Part shown: in pieces, positions 56,424 to 64,000 of the stretch | Layout of the letters: each line of letters begins with the position of its first letter | How positions within the stretch are numbered: position 1 is the stretch's first letter | Assembly (NCBI RefSeq): GCF_006547145.1 | Contig: NZ_CP041244.1 | Location: 1,488,001 to 1,552,000 of the forward strand | Reading direction: 5' to 3' | Length of the DNA: 64,000 nt | Source of the DNA: Actinomadura sp. WMMA1423 | Lineage (GTDB): Bacteria > Actinomycetota > Actinomycetes > Streptosporangiales > Streptosporangiaceae | Notes under the pieces: generated by a model | Told to the model about the DNA's origin: nothing | What the model saw: only the letters and a program-made list of their open reading frames with translations | Databases searched by the model: none | Translations under genes and position numbers: made by a program

Positions 56424-56468
56424 CTCCGCCTCACGTCTGTCGAGATCCGAAGGCCGGTCGCATGCCGG

Positions 56469-59400
56469 TCAGGAGAGCCTGAGCTCGTTGTCGATGAACT
56501 CGAAGACGTCCTCGGCCGAGGCCGCCTCCAGCCGGTCGCTCAGCCGCTGGCCGCCGCGGCCGTCCGCGGCCTCGTCGCCGTCGGCCTCGGACACGCGCGC
56601 GGCGAGGGCGTTCAGCCGCGCGGCCATCCGCCCGCGCTCGATCTCGCCGGGCGGCAGGGCCGCCAGGGAGGTCTCCAGCCGGTCCAGGTCGGCGAGGGCG
56701 GTCTGCACCGGGTCGCCCCCGTCTCCCCCGCAGAGCTCGCCGCGCAGGAACCCGGCGAGCGCGGCCGGGGTGGCGTGGTCGAACACCATGGTGCTCGGCA
56801 GCCTGCGGCCGGTCGCCGCGCTGAGCCTGGTCCGCAGGTCGACGGCCGCGACCGAGTCGAAGCCGAGGTCGTCGAAGGCGCGCGCGGTGTCCAGCCCCGC
56901 CGGGTCGTCGTATCCGAGCAGCTCCGCCACGTGCGAGCGCACCAGGTCCAGGAGCGCCCGGAGCTGGTCGGCCGGGTCCCGCCCGGCCAGTTCCGCGGCG
57001 AGCCGGGACGCTCCAGGGTCGGGCTCGTCCTCCCGCAGCGCCTCGCCGGCCTCGGGCAGGGCGTCGAGCAGCGGACGCGGCCGGGCCAGGGCGTAGGTCG
57101 GCGCGAACCGCGCCCAGTCGAAGTCGGCCACCACGGTCTGCGGCTCGCCGCCCCCGAAGGCCTGGGCGAACACCTCCGCCGCACGCTCCGGGGCCATGGG
57201 CGGCGTGCCGATCCGCCGGAGCATCCCCGCCAGGTCGGAGCCGACCATGCCCGCGTCCCAGGGGCCCCATGCCATCGCCTGCGCCGGGCGGCCCCGCGCC
57301 ACGCGGTTCCGCACGAAGGCGTCGAGGAAGGCGTTGGCCGCGCCGTAGGCGGCCTGCCCGGAGCTGCCCCAGATCGCCGAGCCGGACGAGAACACCGTGA
57401 ACGCGGTCAGCGGCCGGTCCCCGAGCAGCTCGTCCAGGTGGACCGCCCCGAGGACCTTCGCGTCGGCCGCGGCGGCGAAGTCCTCCGGCGCGAGCTCCGC
57501 GAGCGGCGCGATGCCCTGGGCCGCGCCCGCGGCGTGCACGACCGCGCCGAGCCCCCCGTCCCGGTCGATCTCGGCCAGCAGCCCGGCGAGGGCGTCGCGG
57601 TCGGTCACGTCGCAGGCCGCCACCGTGACCTCCGCCCCGAGCCCGCGCAGTTCCTCGGCGAGCTCGTCGGCGCCGGCCGCGTCCCGGCCGCGGCGTCCGG
57701 TGAGGACGAGCCGCCGCGCGCCGGCGGCCGCCAGCCGCCGCGCCACCGCCGCCCCGAGCCCGCCGGTGCCACCGGTGATCAATGTCGTGCCCGCCGGGAC
57801 CCGTACCCCGGCGGCCGGTCCCCCGGCGGGACGGGCGCGCACCAACCGCCTGCCGAACAGCCCGCCGGGACGGACGGCCGCCTGGTCCTCGCCGGTACCG
57901 CCCGCCAGCAGCGCGCAGAGCCGCATCGCCGTGCCGGCGTCGATGTCGACCGCCGTGCCGGCGTCGATGCGGACCGCCGTGCCGGCGTCGAGGTCGGTGC
58001 CTCCGGGAGGCAGGTCGACCAGGCCGCCCCAGGTGTCGGGCTCGTCGAGCGCCAGGGTCGAGCCGACGCCCCAGACCGGCGACTGCCACGGGCTCGGCAG
58101 GTCGTCGTCCGGCTTGACGGCGACGGCACCCGACGTCGCGCACCACAGCCGTGCGCCGATCCCCGCGTCCGCGAGCGCCTGGGCGAGGGCGACCGTGGCC
58201 ACGAGACCGCGCGTCAACGCCCGGTGCCCCGGGTGGCGGGTCTCGTCGAGCGCGAGCAGCGACAGGACGCCGGTGAAGGCCTCGCCCGCGTCGCCGCGTC
58301 CACGGAGGAGTCCTGCCAGTCGCGCGCGGTCGGCGTCGCCCGGTTCGAGGGTCTCCACCTGCGCGCCGTGGTCGATCAGAGCCTCGCAGATGGCAGGTGC
58401 GGCCGTTCCCTCCGGCAGGACGACCAGCCACCGGCCGTCCAGCCTCGCCCCCTCGGGGGCGGCGACCGGCCGCCACTCGATCCGGTAGCGCCAGGCGTCC
58501 AGGGATGCCTGCTCCTGGAGCCGTCCGCGCCATGCGGTGAGTGCCGGGAGCACCGACCCGAGCGCCCCTGGCTCGACGTCCAGCTGCGCGGCCAGCTCCG
58601 TGATGTCCGCGGAGTCGAGGACCGCCCAAAGGGAGCCGTCCTCCTGGCCGTCCGCCTTCTCGGCGGCGGAGGCCGGGACATGGTCGGTCCAGTAGGAGCG
58701 GCGCTGGAAGGCGTAGGTGGGCAGGTCGACGAGCTGGGCGCCGGTGCCCGCGTAGAAGGCCTCCCAGTCGACGGCCGTTCCGCGTGCCCATGCCTGCGCG
58801 AGGCCGGTGACGAGCTGCTCGGCCTCCGGGCGGTCGCGTCGCTGCAACGCGATGGCGCCGTCCTCGACCAGCGGGGTCAGGGCCGCGTCGGGACCGATCT
58901 CGATGAACGTGCCGACGCCCTGGCCGGACAGGTGCTCGATCGCGTCCCCGAATCGGACGGTGCCGCGCACCTGACGCACCCAGTACCGCGGCCCGAAGTC
59001 GTCGCTTGGCCGCCCCGTCCCGTTCGAGACGATCGGGATCCGCGGAGCGCGGAAGTCCAGCCCGCCGATCGCCTCGGCGAAGGCCTCCAGCATCGGCTCC
59101 ATCAGGTGCGAATGGAACGCGTGCGACACCTGGAGACGCCGGGTCTTGGCACCGGACGCCTCGGCCGCCTTCACGACCGCGTCCACGTCACCCGACAGCA
59201 CCACCGCACGCGGGCCGTTCACCGCCGCGACCTCGACGCCATCGGTGAACAGCGGCCGGATCTCCTCTTCCGATGCCTGGACCGCGACCATCGCCCCGCC
59301 CGAAGGCAGCTCCTGCATCAACCGGGCACGCGTCCGCACCAACACGCACGCGTCCTCAAGCGACAACACCCCAGCCACATGAGCCGCCGCGATCTCGCCC

Positions 59401-61307
59401 ACCGAATGCCCCACCAGGAAATCCGGCACGACTCCCCAGGACTCGAGCAACCGGAACAGCGCCACCTCGAACGCGAACAACCCCATCTGCGTCCAGAACG
59501 TCTCCGTCAAACGACCGAGGTCATCACCCCACACCACCTCACGCACCGGCTCATCCAGCGCCCCGCAGAGCTCATCGAAGGCCGACGCGAACACCGGAAA
59601 CGCCTCATACAGCTCCCGGCCCATCCCCAACCGCTGCGAACCCTGACCCGAGAACAGGAACGCGAGCGGGCCGCCGGACGCCGCCGTGCCGGGGGCCTCG
59701 TCGAGTGCCAGAGCGCGAAGCCCTGCCGTGAGCTGGGACAGGTCGTCGCCGACGACGGCGGCGCGGCGGTCCAGCGCCGCCCGCGACACGGCCAGCGAAT
59801 AGCCGACGTCGACCGGCCGCGCGCCGGGCTCGGCTTCCAGGCGGTCGGCGAGCCGGCCCGCCTGCGCGGCGAGCGCGGCGGCGTCCCTGCCGGACACCGG
59901 CCAGACGACCGGCGCCGGCGGTGTCCCGAGGTCCTGCCGGGCGGGCTCCTCGACGGTGGGGGCCTCTTCGAGGATGAGATGGGCGTTGGTGCCGCTCAGC
60001 CCGAACGAGGAGATCGCGGCCCTGCGGGGACGGCCGGTCCGCGGCCAGGCGACCGGCTCGGTGAGCAGCCGGACGTCGCCCGCCGTCCAGTCGACGTTCG
60101 GCGTGGGCTCGTCCACGTGCAGCGTGCGCGGCAGCAGCCCGTGCCGCATGGCCCCGACCATCTTGGCGATTCCCGCGACGCCCGCGACGGCCTGGGTGTG
60201 CCCGATGTTGGACTTCACCGACCCGAGCCACAGCGGCCGGTCGCCGGGGCGGTCCCGGCCGTAGGTCGCGAGGAGGGCCTGCGCCTCGATCGGGTCGCCG
60301 AGCGTGGTGCCGGTCCCGTGGGCCTCCACCGCGTCGACCTCGCCCGCGCTCAGCCCGGCGTCGGCCAGGGCCTGCCCGATCACCCGCTGCTGCGACGGGC
60401 CGTTCGGAGCGGTCAGCCCGTTGGACGCGCCGTCCTGGTTCACCGCCGAGCCGCGCACCACCGCGAGCACGGGGTGGCCGTTGCGCCGGGCGTCGGACAG
60501 CCGCTCGACGAGCAGCATGGCGACGCCCTCGCCCCAGGCGGTCCCGTCGGCCGCCGCCGCGAACGACTTGCACCTGCCGTCCGGGGCGAGGCCCCGGTCC
60601 TGGCTGAACCCGACGAAGGCGACCGGGCCGGACATGATCGTCGCTCCGCCGACCAGCGCGAGCGCGCACTCTCCGGCGCGGAGCGCCTGGATCGCCCAGT
60701 GCAGCGCCACCAGCGCCGAGGAGCAGGCCGTGTCGACCGTCACCGCGGGCCCTTCGAGGCCGAGGGTGTAGGCGATCCGCCCGGACGCGACGCTGGCCAG
60801 CCCGCCCGTGCCGCCGCCGGACGGGTAGTCGTGGTAGACCACTCCGACGAAGACGCCGGTCCGGGAGCCGCGCAGCGAGTGCGGGTCGATGCGGGCGGCC
60901 TCGATCGCCTCCCAGGACGTCTCCAGGAGCAGCCGCTGCTGCGGGTCGGTCTCCTTGGCCTCGCGCGGGCTGATCCGGAAGAAGTCGGCGTCGAAGCGGT
61001 CGGCGTCGTGCAGGAAGCCGCCCTCGCGGCAGTAGGTCCGGCCGGGCGTCGCCGGTGCCGGGTCGTAGAGGCCGTCCAGATCCCAGCCGCGGTTCTCGGG
61101 GAACCCGGTGATCGCGTCGCCGCCGGCGGCGACCAGGTCCCAGAACCGCTCGGGGGTGTCGACGCCGCCGGGGAACCGGCAGCCCATCGAGACGATGGCG
61201 ATCGGCTCGTGGTGCCGCGCCTCGCTCTCGGCCAGCCGCCGCCGGGTCTGCTTCAGCTCGGCGGTCGCGCGCCTGAGGTACTCGCGCAGCCTGTCGTTGG
61301 TCTCCAT
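56469..61307 (-). CDS. Type I modular PKS, one module (PKS-F)
   Basis: 1,612-residue subunit: docking coil (1-33, [21 protein letters not shown]), KS (Cys195, TACSSA), AT (Ser635, GHSVG/HAFH, malonyl), a dimerisation-type linker ([22 protein letters not shown]), KR (Tyr1321), ACP (Ser1485), C-terminal docking tail. It has no DH, so it leaves a hydroxyl. The KR lacks LDD and has Trp1313 (AIWGSSGQ), the A-type pattern. The start is ATG 61307, with GAGG 10 bases upstream and 34 bases after PKS-G; an in-frame codon at 61367 would overlap PKS-G and lacks such a site. Three 24-base tandem repeats lie in the KR part (57928-57999). Confidence 0.96.
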   Translation of the reverse strand: METNDRLREYLRRATAELKQTRRRLAESEARHHEPIAIVSMGCRFPGGVDTPERFWDLVAAGGDAITGFPENRGWDLDGLYDPAPATPGRTYCREGGFLHDADRFDADFFRISPREAKETDPQQRLLLETSWEAIEAARIDPHSLRGSRTGVFVGVVYHDYPSGGGTGGLASVASGRIAYTLGLEGPAVTVDTACSSALVALHWAIQALRAGECALALVGGATIMSGPVAFVGFSQDRGLAPDGRCKSFAAAADGTAWGEGVAMLLVERLSDARRNGHPVLAVVRGSAVNQDGASNGLTAPNGPSQQRVIGQALADAGLSAGEVDAVEAHGTGTTLGDPIEAQALLATYGRDRPGDRPLWLGSVKSNIGHTQAVAGVAGIAKMVGAMRHGLLPRTLHVDEPTPNVDWTAGDVRLLTEPVAWPRTGRPRRAAISSFGLSGTNAHLILEEAPTVEEPARQDLGTPPAPVVWPVSGRDAAALAAQAGRLADRLEAEPGARPVDVGYSLAVSRAALDRRAAVVGDDLSQLTAGLRALALDEAPGTAASGGPLAFLFSGQGSQRLGMGRELYEAFPVFASAFDELCGALDEPVREVVWGDDLGRLTETFWTQMGLFAFEVALFRLLESWGVVPDFLVGHSVGEIAAAHVAGVLSLEDACVLVRTRARLMQELPSGGAMVAVQASEEEIRPLFTDGVEVAAVNGPRAVVLSGDVDAVVKAAEASGAKTRRLQVSHAFHSHLMEPMLEAFAEAIGGLDFRAPRIPIVSNGTGRPSDDFGPRYWVRQVRGTVRFGDAIEHLSGQGVGTFIEIGPDAALTPLVEDGAIALQRRDRPEAEQLVTGLAQAWARGTAVDWEAFYAGTGAQLVDLPTYAFQRRSYWTDHVPASAAEKADGQEDGSLWAVLDSADITELAAQLDVEPGALGSVLPALTAWRGRLQEQASLDAWRYRIEWRPVAAPEGARLDGRWLVVLPEGTAAPAICEALIDHGAQVETLEPGDADRARLAGLLRGRGDAGEAFTGVLSLLALDETRHPGHRALTRGLVATVALAQALADAGIGARLWCATSGAVAVKPDDDLPSPWQSPVWGVGSTLALDEPDTWGGLVDLPPGGTDLDAGTAVRIDAGTAVDIDAGTAMRLCALLAGGTGEDQAAVRPGGLFGRRLVRARPAGGPAAGVRVPAGTTLITGGTGGLGAAVARRLAAAGARRLVLTGRRGRDAAGADELAEELRGLGAEVTVAACDVTDRDALAGLLAEIDRDGGLGAVVHAAGAAQGIAPLAELAPEDFAAAADAKVLGAVHLDELLGDRPLTAFTVFSSGSAIWGSSGQAAYGAANAFLDAFVRNRVARGRPAQAMAWGPWDAGMVGSDLAGMLRRIGTPPMAPERAAEVFAQAFGGGEPQTVVADFDWARFAPTYALARPRPLLDALPEAGEALREDEPDPGASRLAAELAGRDPADQLRALLDLVRSHVAELLGYDDPAGLDTARAFDDLGFDSVAAVDLRTRLSAATGRRLPSTMVFDHATPAALAGFLRGELCGGDGGDPVQTALADLDRLETSLAALPPGEIERGRMAARLNALAARVSEADGDEAADGRGGQRLSDRLEAASAEDVFEFIDNELRLS
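57928..57999 (-). repeat. Three 24-bp tandem repeats in the PKS-F KR region
   Basis: Units at 57928-57951, 57952-57975 and 57976-57999 share gccgtgccggcgtcga and differ only near their ends. They code for repeated DAGTAV in the non-catalytic half of the KR, so copy number can change by eight residues without breaking the frame. Confidence 0.9.
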
Positions 61308-61341
61308 CGCCCCCACACCTCGCTGGTGGCCCGGCCTCCGG

Positions 61342-64000
61342 TCAGGAGGCTCCGAGTTCGTCGTCAAGCGCCCTGAACAACTCGTCGTCGGTGGCGGTCG
61401 CGAAGCCCTCGACGTCCTCCGCGCCTCCGGGGCGGACCGCGCCGCCGTCCGCCCCGGCGCCGGACTCGATGCGCAGCCTGCGGAGCACCGCCTCCAGACG
61501 TGCCGCGATCCGGTCCCGTCCCTGCGGGGAGTCCGGGAACCCGCGCAGCGCGGCGTCGAGCCGCTCGACCTCGGCGAGCACGGGTGCGGCGGGGTCGGCC
61601 TCCGCCGGGGCGAGCGACTCGGCGAGGAACAGCGCCGTCGCCCGCGCCGTCGGCCGGTCGAAGACCAGCGTCGCGGGCAGCGCGAGCCCGGTCGCCGCGC
61701 CGAGCCGCCTGCGCAGCTCCACCGCCGCCAGCGAGTCGAAGCCGAGTTCCTGGAACGCCCGGTCGGGTTCGACCGGGTCGGCGGACGCGTGTCCGAGAAC
61801 GGCGGCGACGTGCGTGCGCACCAGGTCGAGGAGGGCGCGTTCCCGCTCCCCCGCGGAGAGCTTCGCCAGACCGTCGCGCAGCGACCTGCCGTCCGGCGTC
61901 CGGGCGCCCCGCACCCGGACGGCCTCCCGCAGCTTCGCCGGAACCAGCTCCGGCAGGGAGCGCAGCACCGTCGTGTCGAGGCGGATCGGCAGCAGCGCCG
62001 GCTCCCCGGTCCGCATGGCCCGGTCGAACAGCTCCAGCCCTTCGGGGACGGTCAAGGCGGGCACCCCCGCGCGCCGCATCCGCTCCCGGAAGGCGGCGTC
62101 CTCGCCCGCCCGGGCCTCCCACGGGCCGAACGCGAGCGTCGTCGCGGGGAGGCCCGCCGCGCGCCTGGACACGGCGAGCGCCTCCGCGAAGACCGCCGAG
62201 GCCGCGCCGTCCGCCTGCCCCAGCCCGTGCATCACCCCGGCCGAGGAGGACACCGCGACGAACGCCGCGAGCGAGAGTCCTCTCGTCTGCTCGTGGAGGC
62301 ACCAGAGCCCTGCTCGCTCCCCGCCGGTGTGGACCACGCCGACGAGGGGCTGTTCGGGCGGGACGCCCTTGAGCACCGTCGCGACCGCGTCCGGGTCGGT
62401 GAGGTCGCAGTAGGCCACCGCCACCTCGGCGTCCAGGCCGGACGGTGCCTGGAGGTCCCCGGTCCCCACCAGCAGCAGGCGGGTGACGCCGTGCCTCTCC
62501 GCGAGGTGTTCGGCCAGGGCGGCGCCCGTCCCGGGGTCGTCGCCTGCTATCAGCACTGTGCCGGGCCGGGGCCACGCCTCGGGCGGCCCGAGCCGTTCGC
62601 TCGCGGGGGCGAGGCGCGGCACGAGAACGCGCCCGCCGCGGACGGCGGCCTCGTCCTCCTCCAACGCGAGGGCCGCCGCCAGCACCTCGCGGGGCACTGC
62701 GGGATCGTCCAGGTCGAGAAGCCCGAACCGGCCCGGGTGCTCGGCCGCGGCCGCCCGGACGAGCCCCCACACGGGAGCGGACGCGATGTCGACGGGCCCG
62801 CCTTCGGGGGCGACCGCGTTCCGGGTGACGAACACCAGCCTCGACGCGGAGGTGTCCTCGGCCGCGAGCCGGTCGCGCAGCAAGGACGCCGTCCTCTCCA
62901 GCACGGCCCCGACCGCGTCCGGGACCTCCCCGGCGGGAGGCGTGACCGGCACCAGGACCGGACCGGAGTCGTCGTCGTTCGCCGGGATGTCGTGGCCGAA
63001 CCAGTCTGCTCCGTGCACGGTCCATCCGGTCGCGGCCGGCTCGGCGGTGACCGGGACCCAGTCCAGGCGGAGCAGCGAGCCCTGCCGGACACCGGCGAGG
63101 GACGCCAGCTCGTCCGCCGACACGGGACGCGACTCGACCGACTCGGCCCGCAGCACCGGCCTGCCCATCTCGTCGAAGGCCGCCAAGGCTGGGCCGTCGC
63201 CGCCAGGGGCGCGCGTGAGGCTCACTCGCAGCGTCGTGGGCACAGAGCCTTCGATCGTCAGGTTCCGCCAGTTCGTGGCCAGGTTCGCGCCGGTCCGGCC
63301 GTCCATGGCCCACAGCGGCTGGAGTGCCGCGTCCAGCAGGGCCGGGTGGAACACGAACCCCTCGGCGCCGAGGTCGGCGGGCAGCGCGACCTCCACGTGC
63401 AGGTCGTCCCCGGACCGCCAGACGGCTTCGACGCCTTGGAACGCGGGACCGCGCCCGTGGCCGGCGCCCGGCAGCCGGCCGTACACGTCGGACGGATCGA
63501 CGGCGGTCGAGCCGGGCGGGGGCCAGTTCCGCAGGACGGGCACGGGAGCGGCGGGACCGGCGTCCGTCAGGGCCCCCTCCGCGTTGGGGGTCCAGGGCCC
63601 GTCCGTCCCTTCCGCCCGGGAGTGGACGCGCACGGCGCGGTCACCGGTCGTCGGGTCGGGCGCCGAGACGGTCACCCGCACCACGACCGCCGTGTCCTCC
63701 GGGCACGGCAGCGGCGACCCCACCTCGAACGACCTCAGTCCGGTAGCGCCCGCCTGCTCGCCCGCGTAGAGCGCCATCTCGACCAGTCCGGTCTCGGCGA
63801 ACATGACGGTCCCGTGGACGTCGCGGTCCGCGAGCCAGGGCTGCGCGGTCGTGGACAGGCGCCCGGTCAGGACGATCTCGTCGGTCCCCGGAAGGCCGAT
63901 CATCGCGCGCAGGATCGGATGGCCCGTCCGTTCCAGCCCGACGCCCGCGAGATCCGCGCCGGCCTCGGGCATCAGCCAGTAGCTCTGGTGCTGGAAGGCG
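61342..64000 (-). CDS. Type I modular PKS (PKS-G), 5' part outside window, relic reductive domains
   Basis: The last 885 or so residues of a PKS subunit; the frame is open through the right edge, which falls at the AT-DH joint (AFQHQSYW). What follows is a DH-like region, a KR-like region, an ACP (GFDSLAAVE, near 61735) and a C-terminal docking tail for PKS-F. Both reductive domains are broken in their catalytic sites: the DH has Arg for the active His and Ala for Pro ([10 protein letters not shown]), and the KR lacks the Rossmann GGTGxLG (AGDDPGTG), the active Tyr and a stretch of about 20-25 residues. The module should therefore pass on an unreduced beta-keto group. The reading frame itself is intact, so the protein is made. 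Confidence 0.95.
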   Translation of the reverse strand, partial: AFQHQSYWLMPEAGADLAGVGLERTGHPILRAMIGLPGTDEIVLTGRLSTTAQPWLADRDVHGTVMFAETGLVEMALYAGEQAGATGLRSFEVGSPLPCPEDTAVVVRVTVSAPDPTTGDRAVRVHSRAEGTDGPWTPNAEGALTDAGPAAPVPVLRNWPPPGSTAVDPSDVYGRLPGAGHGRGPAFQGVEAVWRSGDDLHVEVALPADLGAEGFVFHPALLDAALQPLWAMDGRTGANLATNWRNLTIEGSVPTTLRVSLTRAPGGDGPALAAFDEMGRPVLRAESVESRPVSADELASLAGVRQGSLLRLDWVPVTAEPAATGWTVHGADWFGHDIPANDDDSGPVLVPVTPPAGEVPDAVGAVLERTASLLRDRLAAEDTSASRLVFVTRNAVAPEGGPVDIASAPVWGLVRAAAAEHPGRFGLLDLDDPAVPREVLAAALALEEDEAAVRGGRVLVPRLAPASERLGPPEAWPRPGTVLIAGDDPGTGAALAEHLAERHGVTRLLLVGTGDLQAPSGLDAEVAVAYCDLTDPDAVATVLKGVPPEQPLVGVVHTGGERAGLWCLHEQTRGLSLAAFVAVSSSAGVMHGLGQADGAASAVFAEALAVSRRAAGLPATTLAFGPWEARAGEDAAFRERMRRAGVPALTVPEGLELFDRAMRTGEPALLPIRLDTTVLRSLPELVPAKLREAVRVRGARTPDGRSLRDGLAKLSAGERERALLDLVRTHVAAVLGHASADPVEPDRAFQELGFDSLAAVELRRRLGAATGLALPATLVFDRPTARATALFLAESLAPAEADPAAPVLAEVERLDAALRGFPDSPQGRDRIAARLEAVLRRLRIESGAGADGGAVRPGGAEDVEGFATATDDELFRALDDELGAS

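Noticed and set aside
61308..61367. Longer N-terminus for PKS-F starting at 61367
   Set aside because: It would overlap PKS-G and has no clear ribosome site, while ATG 61307 has GAGG at the right distance and starts the docking coil.

Overview
The window is a stretch of very G+C-rich actinobacterial DNA lying wholly inside one type I modular polyketide synthase (PKS) gene cluster. Coding is dense, starts are often GTG, junctions are 4-base ATGA/GTGA overlaps, and both edges cut through PKS genes. The genus cannot be read from the sequence; a Streptomyces-, Actinomadura- or Micromonospora-like actinomycete fits. All genes but one are on the minus strand, so the biosynthetic order runs from right to left.

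Layout. 1-8693: PKS-A, one complete module plus a cut one. 8709-24785: PKS-B, which opens with a bare loading ACP and has three modules. 24854-34997: a block of small genes: glutamate mutase E and S, a PLP decarboxylase, an adenylating enzyme, a ferredoxin, a P450, a second adenylating enzyme, a free-standing ACP (the only plus-strand gene), a discrete acyltransferase and an aminopeptidase. 34994-61307: PKS-D (one module plus thioesterase), PKS-E (three modules) and PKS-F (one module). 61342-64000: the 3' part of PKS-G. Nine complete and two partial extension modules are visible. None has an enoylreductase.

How it works (family knowledge from the vicenistatin Vin enzymes, plus inference). Glutamate mutase makes 3-methylaspartate. 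The VinN-like enzyme loads it on the free ACP, and the decarboxylase turns it into 3-amino-2-methylpropionyl-ACP. The VinM-like enzyme caps the amine with an amino acid, alanine in the Vin system. The VinK-like acyltransferase moves the capped starter to the N-terminal ACP of PKS-B. PKS-B and PKS-A then build a polyene. Later, PKS-G, F, E and D add a keto, hydroxyls, a methyl branch and more double bonds. The VinJ-like peptidase removes the cap and the PKS-D thioesterase closes a macrolactam. A P450/ferredoxin pair probably oxidises the ring. The product should be a polyene macrolactam of the vicenistatin/salinilactam/sceliphrolactam type. No sugar, regulator or resistance gene lies in the window.

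The most unusual signals are: (1) four promoters sharing a direct repeat TAGGGGT-N4-TAGGGGT 22-23 bp before a -10-like hexamer, in three of which the outer TAG is also the stop codon of the upstream gene; (2) the ACP gene reversed inside an otherwise minus-strand gene row and overlapping the end of the acyltransferase gene; (3) relic or degenerate reductive domains in PKS-G and PKS-E; (4) long near-identical tracts between modules; (5) TTA codons in glmE, PKS-D and PKS-E. There is no gene-free stretch above 300 bases.
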